Shown one piece after another: positions 43,310 through 51,929 of a DNA stretch of 64,000 nt. Where the stretch lies: NCBI GenBank assembly GCA_964568145.1, contig CAZMOZ010000016.1, positions 34,266 to 98,265 of the forward strand, given 5' to 3'. Under the pieces are notes generated by a model that searched no databases, was not told where the DNA came from, and worked only from the letters and a program-made list of their open reading frames with translations. The translations under genes and the position numbers were made by a program. Source of the DNA: DSVZ01 sp964568145. Lineage in GTDB: Bacteria; Verrucomicrobiota; Verrucomicrobiia; Limisphaerales; J093. The number at the start of each line of letters is the position of its first letter. The stretch's first letter is position 1.

Positions 43310-44029
43310 ATGAAGCAAAACCTGTTGTGGAGCGCTGTGGCGCTGTTGGCGGTTTCCGCGCTGGCCGCGGAGACCAGTTCCAAGGACACCGTGAAGAACG
43401 CCGCCAAGAAACTGGCCGAGCAGGCCAGCTACAGTTGGCGGACAACCGTGGAGACGGCCAGCGACAGCCGCTTCCGCCCCGGTCCGACCGAGGGCAAGAC
43501 CGAGAAGGGCGGGTTCACCTGTCTGGCCATGACCCGCGGCGAAAACACCTTCGAGGCCGTCATGAAAGGCGAGAAGACCGTGATCAAGACCGACGAAGGC
43601 TGGCAGACTGCGGAGGATCTGACCGCCAGTGGCGGCGGCGGACAGGGCAATCCGGCCCGCTTCATGGCGCGCACGCTGCAAAACTACAAACTGCCTGCGG
43701 CGCAGCTCGAGGACCTCATGGCCCGGGTCAAAGACCTCGCGCTGGCGGACGGCGCGTACGCCGGCGAACTGACCGAGGAAGGCGTGAAGCAACTCCTCAC
43801 CTTCGGCCGGCGCGCGGGCGCGGAGCCTCCGCCGATCAGCAACGCCAAAGGCTCGGTCAAGATCTGGCTCAAGGATGGCCTGCCGGCCAAATACGAGGTG
43901 AAGGTCCAGGGCACCATCACCTTCAACAACAATGACATGAACGTGGATCGGACCACCGTCACTGAGATCAAGGAAGTGGGCAAAACCAAGGTGGAAGTGC
44001 CGGCCGAAGCCAAACAGAAACTGAGCTGA
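43310..44029 (+). CDS. Secreted protein of unknown function
   Basis: A 239-residue protein with an N-terminal signal peptide (MKQNLLWSAVALLAVSALAA). The mature part is a mixed alpha/beta domain: AAKKLAEQASYSWRTTVETA, EAVMKGEKTVIKTDEGWQTA, SVKIWLKDGLPAKYEVKVQG and VDRTTVTEIKEVG. The pattern of paired strands resembles LolA/outer-membrane-lipoprotein-sorting folds, but the similarity is too weak to assign. It is 142 bases after the MoxR operon and may be separately transcribed. Confidence 0.75.
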   Translation: MKQNLLWSAVALLAVSALAAETSSKDTVKNAAKKLAEQASYSWRTTVETASDSRFRPGPTEGKTEKGGFTCLAMTRGENTFEAVMKGEKTVIKTDEGWQTAEDLTASGGGGQGNPARFMARTLQNYKLPAAQLEDLMARVKDLALADGAYAGELTEEGVKQLLTFGRRAGAEPPPISNAKGSVKIWLKDGLPAKYEVKVQGTITFNNNDMNVDRTTVTEIKEVGKTKVEVPAEAKQKLS

Positions 44030-44092
44030 GCCTTCCGCCGGGGCGGCCCGCAAAAAAGCGGCCGCGCCACGTGCGCCCGGCCCGAACCGGGC

Positions 44093-44098
44093 TATAAT
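44093..44098 (+). promoter_or_regulatory. Candidate -10 box upstream of the dienelactone hydrolase gene
   Basis: A perfect TATAAT stands out in very GC-rich sequence just after a GCCCGG/CCGGGC hairpin (44075-44092). No good -35 box is seen 17 bases upstream. The start codon is about 90 bases downstream. Confidence 0.4.
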
Positions 44099-44100
44099 GA

Positions 44101-44170
44101 CGGGCACCCAGCCCGGGCCGCCAGACCGGTTGACACCAGCCGGCCAGGGCAGTCGCGGACTGGGTGCCCG
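44101..44170. repeat. Long inverted repeat in the dienelactone hydrolase leader
   Basis: CGGGCACCCAG (44101-44111) and CTGGGTGCCCG (44160-44170) are perfect 11-base inverted arms, with a smaller CCGG-CCGG-type pairing inside. It ends 20 bases before the start codon. It may be a mobile palindrome or an RNA leader structure. Confidence 0.65.
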
Positions 44171-44190
44171 GTCACATTTACGCGAAGCCT

Positions 44191-44994
44191 ATGAAACTCA
44201 TCGTCACGTCTCTGCTGGCGGCCGCAGGACTGGCCGCTGTCTCCGGCCAGACCCAGGATTGGGCCAAAGCCCGGCTCGAAAATTCCCCCCGCCACCTCGA
44301 ATGGGTGAAGGTCAAACACGGCGACCGCGAGGTGAACTGCTTCCTGGCCTTCCCGGAGGTGAAGGAAAAAGCCACGGCGATCGTGGTGATCCACGAGATT
44401 TTCGGCCTCACCGAATGGGTGCGCGGCGTGGCGGATCAACTGGCCGAGGCGGGCTGCATCGCCATCGCGCCTGACTTGCTTTCCGGAGCGGCGCCCGGCG
44501 GCGGCGGCACGGCCGAACTCGGCGGCGGCGACGCGGTGCGGAAGGCCATCGCGGCCCTGCCCCCCGACCAGATCACCGCCGACCTGCGGGCTGTGGCGGA
44601 GCACGTGGCGAAACTGCCCGCGTGCAACAGCAAGGTGGCCGTGGGCGGCTTTTGCTGGGGCGGCAGCCAGACCTTCCGCTTTGCCACGAACGCGAAGGAG
44701 CCCCGGGCCTTCTTCGTGTTTTACGGCTCCGGCCCGGAAACCGAGGCCGGGTTGGCCCGCATCCAGGCGCCGGTGTACGGTTTTTACGGCGGCAACGACG
44801 CGCGCGTGAACGCCACCATTCCCCAGACGGCCGAGCTGATGAAGAAGCTCGACAAGCAGTTCCACCCGGTGATCTACGACGGCGCCGGGCACGGCTTCAT
44901 GCGCGCCGGTGAAGCCCCGGACGCCTCCGAGGCCAACCGCAAAGCACGCACCGAAGCCTGGCAGCGGTGGAAGGAAATCCTCAAGGGCCTCTGA
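44191..44994 (+). CDS. Dienelactone hydrolase family protein, secreted
   Basis: A 267-residue alpha/beta-hydrolase of the dienelactone hydrolase family. The signal peptide is MKLIVTSLLAAAGLAAVSG. The catalytic triad is visible: Cys nucleophile in VAVGGFCWGGSQTFRF, Asp in YGGNDARVNATI and His in YDGAGHGFMRA. The oxyanion region is VVIHEIFGLTEWVRGVADQL. Family members hydrolyse lactones or esters; the physiological substrate is unknown. The start at 44191 is set by the signal peptide. Confidence 0.88.
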   Translation: MKLIVTSLLAAAGLAAVSGQTQDWAKARLENSPRHLEWVKVKHGDREVNCFLAFPEVKEKATAIVVIHEIFGLTEWVRGVADQLAEAGCIAIAPDLLSGAAPGGGGTAELGGGDAVRKAIAALPPDQITADLRAVAEHVAKLPACNSKVAVGGFCWGGSQTFRFATNAKEPRAFFVFYGSGPETEAGLARIQAPVYGFYGGNDARVNATIPQTAELMKKLDKQFHPVIYDGAGHGFMRAGEAPDASEANRKARTEAWQRWKEILKGL

Positions 44995-45013
44995 TCCAAA
45001 CCCCGCCTCCGAC

Positions 45014-46355
45014 ATGCCGACGAACCTGCTGTTACGATCGCTGGCCCTGGCCGGCGTCCTGAGCCTGCCCGCCTTCGGTCTGGCGGACACCCCGGCCGCG
45101 TTGCACAACTGGCCACAATGGCGCGGCCCGCTGGCCAACGGCGTCGCGCCCGAGGCCACCCCACCGGTCACCTGGAGCGAGACGCGGAACGTGAAATGGA
45201 AGTTCGCCATCCCCGGCTTCGGCACCTCCACGCCCATCGTCTGGGAAAACCAGGTGTTCATCCTCACCGCCGTGCCCGCCGAAACCGCCGAGCCCCCGCG
45301 CCTGTCACGTGGCGGCGGTCCGCCCGGCGGGGGGGATGCGCTCGGGAAAACCCACCGAGGCCTGCGCCTTCACGGTCATCGCCATGGACCGCCAGGCCGG
45401 CCGGCCGTTGTGGGAACGCGTCGCCCGCGTGGAAGTGCCGCATGAAGGCCACCACCGCGACCACGGCTACGCCTCGTTTTCACCGGTCACCGACGGCGAG
45501 CACCTGTTCGTTTACTTCGGCTCGCGCGGGCTCTACGCGTACGACCTGCAAGGCAACCGGAAATGGGAAAAGGATCTGGGCGACATGAGCACCCGCAACA
45601 GCTTTGGCGAAGGCAGTTCACCGGCGCTGCACGGCGACGTCCTGGTGGTGCAGTGGGACCATGAAGGCGACGACTTCATCGTGGCGTTCGACAAGCGCAC
45701 CGGCCGCGAACTCTGGCGCCGCGAGCGCGACGAACTCACCACCTGGAGCACGCCGCTGGTGGTCGTCCACGGCGGCCGCACGCAGGTCGTGGCCAACGCC
45801 AGCAACCGGATTCGCAGCTACGACCTCCACACCGGCGAGCAGCTTTGGGAATGCGGCGGCATGACCCAGAACGTCATTCCCACCCCCGTCACGGACGGCG
45901 CGCGGGTGTACGCGCTCAGCGGCTTCCGCGGCGCCGCCCTGCTCGCCATCCGCCTCAGCCATTCCGGCGACCTGACCCACGCCGCCGACGCCATCGCCTG
46001 GCGGCACGGAAGGAACACGCCGTACGTGCCGTCGCCGCTGCTGTACGACGGCCGCCTGTACTTCTGCTCCGGCAACAACGCCATGCTGTCGAGTTTCGAC
46101 ACCGCCACCGGCAAGCCGCTGCTGGAGGCCGAGCGGATCAGCGGCGTCAACGGCGTCTATGCGTCGCCGGTGGGCGCGGCCGGCCGGGTGTACCTGGTGG
46201 GGCGCGACGGCAGCACCGCGGTGCTCAAACACGGCGACCAACTCGAGGTCCTGGCCACCAACAAGCTCGACGACCGCTTCGACGCTTCCGCCGCGGCGGT
46301 GGGCAGGGAACTGTTCCTGCGCGGCCACCGCCATTTGTACTGCCTCGCGGAATGA
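45014..46355 (+). pseudogene. PQQ-like beta-propeller protein, frameshifted
   Basis: A secreted outer-membrane-type propeller split in two frames. The first part (from ATG 45014) has a signal peptide and the conserved WPQWRGPLANGVAPEATPPV. The second part starts about 45330 and carries MDRQAGRPLWERVARVEVP, FDKRTGRELWRRERDELTTW and YDLHTGEQLWECGG, the repeated blades of PQQ-like (WD-type) propellers. The frame changes at a run of seven Gs (45329-45335). One extra base there explains the shift, so the gene may be intact in the cell if the run was misread. The total fits a normal propeller of about 446 residues. Confidence 0.85.
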
Positions 46356-46390
46356 TGGCGGCGAGGCGGGATTGAGGTGTTGGGCGTGGG

Positions 46391-46556
46391 GAAGGCGGAG
46401 GCTGGATGCCGGAGGGTGGACTTCGGATTACGCGGCCGCAGGCCGCGCTGGTGGGGCGAGACCCCGTCTAGCCCTGCTGGTTTGGTCGTTGGTTCCTTGT
46501 TCGTGGCCGGGGATTTCCGGCTTCCTGACTTCTGGCTCCAGACTTCGGACTTCTCG
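46391..46556. repeat. Heptamer arrays around 78-bp element copy A
   Basis: Heptamer text (GAAGGCG, GAGGCTG, GATGCCG...) runs to about 46430, then comes the 78-bp element (46431-46508), then heptamers again at 46515-46556 (TTCCGGC, TTCCTGA, CTTCTGG...). The 206-base gap between the propeller and SDR genes has no gene. Confidence 0.75.
46431..46508 (+). repeat. 78-bp direct repeat, copy A
   Basis: Matches 47563-47640 at 65 of 78 positions in the same orientation without gaps. The block CCTTGGTTCC-like centre and TTGGTTCCTTGTTCG end are best conserved. Confidence 0.85.
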
Positions 46557-46561
46557 GCGCT

Positions 46562-47365
46562 TCACAGCCGGCGCAAATGGAAGCCGCCGTCCACGTTGAT
46601 CACCTCGCCCGTGCTGAACGGTAGCAACCCAAGCGCGATGGCGGCCACCGCCTTGCCCACGTCCGCCGGCGTGCCCCAACGCCGGATGGGCGTGAGACCG
46701 TCGGCGATGAGCGCATCGTAGCGCGCCTTCACCGGCGCGGTCATGTCCGTGGCGATGATGCCGGGTCGGATCTCGTACACGCCGATCCCAGCGTCGGCCA
46801 GGCGCGCGGCAAAGAGCTTCACCAGCATGGCCACTCCGGCTTTGGAAACACAGTAGGCGCCCCGGTTCACGGACGCCGTGTAGGCGCTGATCGAGGACAC
46901 GAAAACAATGGTCCCGCGCGGTCGCCCGGCGCCGGCATCCGCCAGGGTGGCCGGCGTTTCAAGCATCCACCGCGCGATCTGCTGGGTGAGGAAATACGGC
47001 CCTTTGAGGTTCGTGGCGATGAGCTGGTCGAAGCCCGCCTCCGCGGCTTCGAGCAAGTCGGCGCGCACCGCCGGAGCCACGCCGGCGTTGTTTACCAGCA
47101 GATCGAGGCGGGGAAATTCCGCCCGGGCGCGGGCGATCAGCGCCGCGCGGTCCGCGGCCTGGGCGATGTCCGCCCGCGCGGTGAGCACGCGGATGTCCCG
47201 GCCTTGCGCGCGGGCGGCGGCCAGGCAAGCGGCGGCGGCGGCGGCGGCGGCGGCTTCGCTGCGGGCGTAGTTGAGCAGGAGGTCGTGGCCCAGCGCGGCC
47301 AGTTCGAGGGCGATGCCGCGGCCGATGCCGCGTGAGGCGCCGGTGACGAGGGCGGCGGGGTTCAT
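46562..47365 (-). CDS. SDR-family oxidoreductase (3-oxoacyl-ACP reductase-like)
   Basis: A 267-residue short-chain dehydrogenase. The Rossmann motif AALVTGASRGIGRGIALEL, the NNAG motif in LDLLVNNAGVAPAV and the catalytic Ser-Tyr-Lys in FVSSISAYTASV and AYCVSKAGVAML are all present. The end VINVDGGFHLRRL is typical. Residues 37-48 are a poly-Ala stretch made by a GCC/GCG-rich tract. Specificity is not predictable; the IRPGIIATDM motif fits FabG-like reductases of small ketones. It stands alone on the minus strand, with a copy of a 78-bp repeat on each side. Confidence 0.88.
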   Translation of the reverse strand: MNPAALVTGASRGIGRGIALELAALGHDLLLNYARSEAAAAAAAAACLAAARAQGRDIRVLTARADIAQAADRAALIARARAEFPRLDLLVNNAGVAPAVRADLLEAAEAGFDQLIATNLKGPYFLTQQIARWMLETPATLADAGAGRPRGTIVFVSSISAYTASVNRGAYCVSKAGVAMLVKLFAARLADAGIGVYEIRPGIIATDMTAPVKARYDALIADGLTPIRRWGTPADVGKAVAAIALGLLPFSTGEVINVDGGFHLRRL

Positions 47366-47487
47366 GGCGCGAGCTTAAAAGCGGTCCGGGCGCGGAAAAG
47401 CAGAATGTGAAGGCAGAACCGAAGTCCGAATTCCGAAGATCGAAACGTGAAATCCGCCGCCGCGAAATAATCGCTCTGGGTGCGTGA

Positions 47488-47714
47488 GATGCCGGATACC
47501 GAATGGCGGATGGCGGACGCCGAAGTTCGGACTTGGAACTTGGAACTTCGGATTTCGGATTTCGCGGCTGCGTGCCGCGTCGGTGCGGCGAGACTCCGTC
47601 GAGCCCTGCTGTCTTGGGCCTTGGTTCCTTGTTCGCGGCCTGTGGATTTCTAGCTTCGGACTTCGGGTCTCGGGTTTCGGATTTCGGATTTCACCTTCCC
47701 GCTTTCCTGATTTC
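47488..47714. repeat. Heptamer arrays around 78-bp element copy B
   Basis: Eleven units from GATGCCG, GATACCG to GATTTCG at 47488-47564, and ten from GATTTCT, AGCTTCG, GACTTCG to TGATTTC at 47645-47714. The unit changes gradually along the array while the period stays seven. Confidence 0.85.
47563..47640 (+). repeat. 78-bp direct repeat, copy B
   Basis: Second copy of the element at 46431-46508, same orientation, 13 mismatches and no gaps. It interrupts a heptamer array. Confidence 0.85.
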
Positions 47715-47774
47715 CCCATTCCCGAGTTCCCCGGCTCGCTGGCCAGCAAGCTGTCCGCCGCGTACACTCCCCCC

Positions 47775-50654
47775 ATGCTCAAGCGGCTGTTCCTCCTCGA
47801 CGGCATGGCGCTGGTGTACCGGGCGCACTTCGCCTTTGCCGGCCGCCCCATCCGCACCTCCACCGGGCTCAACACCTCGGCGCTGTATGGCTTCATCACC
47901 ACGCTGCTGGACATCCTCGAAAAATGGCAGCCGACGCACCTGGCCGTGGCGTTCGACACCGAGGCGCCCACGCCGCGCCACGCCGAGTTCCCCGAGTACA
48001 AGGCCCAGCGCCAGGCCATGCCCGAGGAACTCAGCGCCGCGCTGCCGCACGTCCGCCGGCTGGTCGAGGTCTTTCGCCTGCGCGCGCTGATGCTCGACGG
48101 CTACGAGGCGGACGACCTGATCGGCACGCTGGCCCGCCGCGCCGAGGCCGCCGACTTCGAGACCTTCATGGTCACGCCCGACAAGGACTTCGGCCAGCTT
48201 GTCACCGAGCGCACGCGGCTTTGGCGGCCCGGCTACAAGGGCGGCGACCCCGAGGTCTGGGGCCCGCAGGAGGTCTGTGAGCGCTGGGGGCTCGCGCGCG
48301 TGGACCAGGTGGTGGACCTGCTCGGGCTCATGGGCGACGCCAGCGACAACATCCCCGGCGTGCCGGGCGTGGGCGAAAAGACCGCCGCGAAACTCATCGC
48401 CCAGCACGGCTCGCTCGAAGCCGTGCTGGCCCACGCCCACGAGATCAAGGGCAAGCTGGGCGAGGCGCTGCGCCAGTACGCGGACCAGGCCCGCCTCAGC
48501 CGGCGCCTGGCCACCATCATCACCGATGCCCCGCTCGCGGCGCAGCCGGACGACCTGGTCATCCGCGAGCGTGACGACGCGGCATTGCAGGCGCTGTGCG
48601 TCGAGTTCGAATTCAACGCCATCGGCCGCCGGCTGTTTGGCGACGATTTCAAAGCGGGCCGCGGCCAGGCGAACGCGGCTTCCAGCAAAACGCCCCCGGG
48701 CGCGCCGCCCGCTGAGCCGCGCGACTTGTTTGGCCAGCCTTTGGCAGCGCCGGCCGCCCCGGCCAAATCACCGGCGTCAGCGCCCAAGTCCGGACCGGCC
48801 CAACCGCACGAGGCCCCGCCCGGCCCGGCCTTGCGGACCGTGGCCGACGTGCCGCACCGGTACGAGTTGGTGAACGACGCGCGCGCGCTGGCCAGACTGA
48901 TCGCGCGGCTCGAAACACGCGACTGGTTCGCCGTGGACACGGAGACGGACGGCCTGGACCCGCAACAGGCGCGCCTGCTGGGGGTGGCGTTGAGCGCCGC
49001 CGCCGGCACGGGCTGGTATGTGCCGGTGGCCGGGCCGGACGCCCCGGCGCTGAAGGCGCTGGCGCCGCTGTTGGGGAATCCACGGATCGGCAAGGTGGGG
49101 CACAACCTCAAGTTCGACCTGCTGGCGTTGCGCTGGCAAGGCGTGACGGTGCGCGGGCCGTTGTTCGACACGATGATCGCCCACGCGGTGCTCGAGCCGG
49201 AGCAGCGGCACAACCTGAATTACTGCGCCGAGGTGTACCTGGGTTACTCGCCCATCCCGATCGAGCGGCTCATCGGCCCCGCCGGCCCCGGCCAACGCAC
49301 GCTCGCGGACGCGCCGCTGGACGCGGTGGCGGAGTACGCGGCCGAAGACGCGGACGTGGCCTGGCGGTTGCGCGAGCGCTTCCTGCCGCTGCTGCGCGAG
49401 CGCAACGCCGAACGCGTGTTCTTCGAGGTCGAAATGCCCGTGCTGCCGGCGCTGGTGGCGATGGAGCACGAGGGCGTGTGCGTGGACGCAGCGGTGCTGA
49501 CGGCGTTCAGCGCGCAGCTCGCGCGGTTGATGGCGGAGCATGAACGGGCCATCCACCGCCTGGCCGGCCGCGAGTTCAACGTGAACTCGAACAAGCAGCT
49601 TGGCGAGGTTCTGTTCGACACGCTCCGCCTGGTCGAGAAGCCCAAGCGCACCGCCACCGGCCAGTACGCCACGGACGAGCAGACCCTCCAGGCGCTGGCC
49701 GCCGGGCACGAGATCGTGCGCCGCATCCTCGAATACCGCGCCGTGGCCAAGCTCAAGAGCACGTACGCGGACGCGCTGCCCGCCGCCATCTCGCCCCGCA
49801 CCGGCCGCGTCCACACCACGTTCCTGCAGGCCGCCACGGTCACCGGCCGGCTCAGCTCCCAGGACCCGAACCTGCAAAACATCCCCATCCGCACCGAACT
49901 CGGGCAGGAAATCCGCCGCGCGTTCGTGGCCCGCGAACCCGGACCCGACGGCGCGCCGTGGCAGATCCTCTCGGCCGATTACTCGCAGATCGAACTGCGG
50001 ATCCTCGCGGCGATGAGCGCCGAGCCGGCGATGATCGAGGCGTTCCGGCGCGGCGAGGACATTCACGCCGCCACGGCCGCGCGCGTGTTCGGCGTGCCGC
50101 CCGACGCGGTGACGCCCGAGCAGCGGCGGCGCGCGAAGATGGTCAACTTCGGCATCGCGTACGGCATCTCCGCGTTCGGCCTGGCGCAGCGGCTGGGCCT
50201 CCCGCGTGCGGAGGCCGCGGCGCTCATCGAGCATTACTTCGCCAGCTACCCCGGCATTCGCGGGTATATTGACCGCACCCTCGATTTCGCCCGCCGGCAC
50301 GGCTACGTGGAGACGCTCACCGGCCGGCGGCGCGTGCTGCGCGACATCAACTCCGCCAACGCCACCGTGCGCGGTGCCGCCGAGCGCAACGCCATCAACA
50401 CCCCCATCCAGGGCACCGCGGCGGACATGATCAAGCTGGCGATGGGCCGGGTCCACGCCGGGCTCGAGCGCCGCGGGCTGCGCTCGCGCATGGTGCTCCA
50501 GGTGCATGACGAACTGGTGTTCGACCTGTACACGCCGGAGGAGGCGGAGGTGCGGGCGCTGGTCACCGAAGCCATGCGCGACGCTCTGCCGCTGCCGGGC
50601 GTGCCCGTCGAAGTCGGCTTGGGCACGGGCCCGAACTGGCTGGAGGCGCACTGA
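47775..50654 (+). CDS. polA: DNA polymerase I
   Basis: A 959-residue polymerase used in Okazaki-fragment maturation and repair, with all three domains. The 5'-3' exonuclease (about residues 1-290) starts MLKRLFLLDGMALVYRAHFA and has LMGDASDNIPGVPGVGEKTA. A Pro/Ala linker follows at about residues 300-355. The 3'-5' exonuclease keeps DTETDGLD (Asp about 388, Glu about 390), VGHNLKFDLLAL and YAAEDADVAWRL, so proofreading looks active. The polymerase has motif A ADYSQIELRILA (Asp about 735), the O-helix RRRAKMVNFGIAYGISAFGL and motif C VHDEL (Asp about 912). The start at 47775 follows the conserved N-terminus. Confidence 0.97.
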   Translation: MLKRLFLLDGMALVYRAHFAFAGRPIRTSTGLNTSALYGFITTLLDILEKWQPTHLAVAFDTEAPTPRHAEFPEYKAQRQAMPEELSAALPHVRRLVEVFRLRALMLDGYEADDLIGTLARRAEAADFETFMVTPDKDFGQLVTERTRLWRPGYKGGDPEVWGPQEVCERWGLARVDQVVDLLGLMGDASDNIPGVPGVGEKTAAKLIAQHGSLEAVLAHAHEIKGKLGEALRQYADQARLSRRLATIITDAPLAAQPDDLVIRERDDAALQALCVEFEFNAIGRRLFGDDFKAGRGQANAASSKTPPGAPPAEPRDLFGQPLAAPAAPAKSPASAPKSGPAQPHEAPPGPALRTVADVPHRYELVNDARALARLIARLETRDWFAVDTETDGLDPQQARLLGVALSAAAGTGWYVPVAGPDAPALKALAPLLGNPRIGKVGHNLKFDLLALRWQGVTVRGPLFDTMIAHAVLEPEQRHNLNYCAEVYLGYSPIPIERLIGPAGPGQRTLADAPLDAVAEYAAEDADVAWRLRERFLPLLRERNAERVFFEVEMPVLPALVAMEHEGVCVDAAVLTAFSAQLARLMAEHERAIHRLAGREFNVNSNKQLGEVLFDTLRLVEKPKRTATGQYATDEQTLQALAAGHEIVRRILEYRAVAKLKSTYADALPAAISPRTGRVHTTFLQAATVTGRLSSQDPNLQNIPIRTELGQEIRRAFVAREPGPDGAPWQILSADYSQIELRILAAMSAEPAMIEAFRRGEDIHAATAARVFGVPPDAVTPEQRRRAKMVNFGIAYGISAFGLAQRLGLPRAEAAALIEHYFASYPGIRGYIDRTLDFARRHGYVETLTGRRRVLRDINSANATVRGAAERNAINTPIQGTAADMIKLAMGRVHAGLERRGLRSRMVLQVHDELVFDLYTPEEAEVRALVTEAMRDALPLPGVPVEVGLGTGPNWLEAH

Positions 50655-50702
50655 AGCCCGGGGACCGCACTGCGCCACGGTCAATTTCGGTTTTCGGGTT
50701 CA
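50655..50702. repeat. Palindromic element, half copy
   Basis: Only the core (GCACTGCGCCACGG) and right arm CAATTTCGGTTTTCGGG (50682-50698) of the palindromic family remain, directly after the polA stop. The left arm is reduced to AGCCCGG. Confidence 0.65.
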
Positions 50703-50730
50703 GGTTCGACTCGACGCCGGTTGGATCCGT

Positions 50731-51276
50731 TCAGCGATCTGGCCTGTACGGGACGCCGCTTCCGAACTGGTAATCCCAGGGCGCCACCCACCACTCGCTG
50801 TGAACGGACCGGAACCGCACCGGGGCGGGATTCCAGAGCCGCTTCAGCACCGGCATGGCCTGGCTGGCACTGAACAAAAGGCGGGCGGGCAAGGGCGCGG
50901 GTTCCCGGAACGTGACCACTGCCCGGAACGGCACGCCCTGCTTGCCGGCCACCAGCGCCCGTTCTTGGGCGGTGGCGCCGGGAGTGAGACGGCCGCCGGC
51001 AAGGTGCGAACAAAGAGTCTGGCTGTGTTTGAGGTTGGGATCCAGCGGGGCCTCCACCCCGAGGCCCCAGTCCACTGCCCGCGACGTTAGGTTCTGGATC
51101 GTGAAGCGGCCGTACGGATTCAGGTGAACACCGCTTGCGTCCATCCCCTCGAACCGGATTGCGACCGGCGGCCCCGCTGGCGGCCAGCGCGCCACCCAAA
51201 CGCCAGCGAGGATCAAGCTTACAGCCAGCACACCGCCCAAGACCCATCGCCAATATCTGCGCGCGGCTGCATTCAT
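50731..51276 (-). CDS. Membrane-anchored protein of unknown function
   Basis: A 181-residue protein with a single N-terminal membrane segment (WRWVLGGVLAVSLILAGVWV) and a beta-rich outer domain: VAIRFEGMDASGVHLNPYG, RFTIQNLTSRAVDWGLGVEA, PFRAVVTFREPAPLPARLLF. This looks like an immunoglobulin-like or lipoprotein-type sandwich. I do not recognise the family. ATG 51276 was chosen because it lies directly before the membrane segment; the frame continues to 51393. Confidence 0.65.
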   Translation of the reverse strand: MNAAARRYWRWVLGGVLAVSLILAGVWVARWPPAGPPVAIRFEGMDASGVHLNPYGRFTIQNLTSRAVDWGLGVEAPLDPNLKHSQTLCSHLAGGRLTPGATAQERALVAGKQGVPFRAVVTFREPAPLPARLLFSASQAMPVLKRLWNPAPVRFRSVHSEWWVAPWDYQFGSGVPYRPDR

Positions 51277-51417
51277 GCCGAAGGTCCAAACCCGGCGATT
51301 GGCGCCAACAGCGCGCGGCGCTGGCAGCGAGCAGACGGAAAACGCCGGCAGCCGCCCGCTGGTCCCCTTGGGCGACGGATCAATGGAGGGCACGGCTCCG
51401 GCTGGTCGTGCAGCGGC

Positions 51418-51828
51418 TCAATCCTCCCCGCTCCGCACCGTCTCGCAGACACAACACCTCCGGTTGTGAACGCTCCGCAGCCGGCCGCACGCCGGGCAGC
51501 CGAAGCGGATTCGCTGCTGCTCGATCAGCGCCTGGACACCCGCCCTTTTGATCAAATCCAGGTTCCCGATCAGGCTCATCCCGAAGCGCGTTCGATACCG
51601 CGCGTCCAGATGTTTCAGGCGCTCGCACGGATACCCGGGACACTCCCAGCAGAAGTTGACCTCGCCGGTCGCGAGCCGGGAACAGTGACCCTTCAGGTAG
51701 GCGCATTGCTTCCGCCGAATCCGGCAGCCGGCGCAGTGGGTGATCGCGCTGCGCTTTCGGGGAAGATTGTTCGCGAAGGCGAGGTAGGCGCTGCTCACGC
51801 CGCAATCCATCCTGCACGGGGCGATCAA
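51418..51828 (-). CDS. DUF3795 cysteine-rich protein
   Basis: A 136-residue protein of the DUF3795 type, likely to bind zinc or an iron-sulfur cluster. The N-terminus IAPCRMDCGVSSAYLAF is the family mark. Further cysteines come in HCAGCRIRRKQCAYLKG, HCSRLATGEVNFCWECPGYP and, at the C-terminus, FGCPACGRLRSVHNRRCCVC. Function is unknown. Confidence 0.82.
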   Translation of the reverse strand: MIAPCRMDCGVSSAYLAFANNLPRKRSAITHCAGCRIRRKQCAYLKGHCSRLATGEVNFCWECPGYPCERLKHLDARYRTRFGMSLIGNLDLIKRAGVQALIEQQRIRFGCPACGRLRSVHNRRCCVCETVRSGED

Positions 51829-51929
51829 CTGCGCTCGCTATGCTGCTTCGCCAGCCATATCCACGGTTCTCCACCTCCGCCGGACGGAATTGGTTTGAAC
51901 CCGAATACCGGTTTGCCGCCGCGGTCCGC

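Larger units (their letters stand above)
47366..47774. other. Repeat-filled gap upstream of polA
   Basis: This 409-base gap between the divergent SDR and polA genes holds three heptamer arrays (about 47418-47459, 47488-47564 and 47645-47714), with 78-bp element copy B wedged between the last two. No gene is supported. The polA frame is open back to 47484 only because the heptamers lack stops in that frame. Confidence 0.8.

Noticed and set aside
44030..44070. Hairpin with an AAAAAA loop after the secreted-protein gene
   Set aside because: The arms pair only partly and there is no T tract on either strand; it is not a supported terminator.
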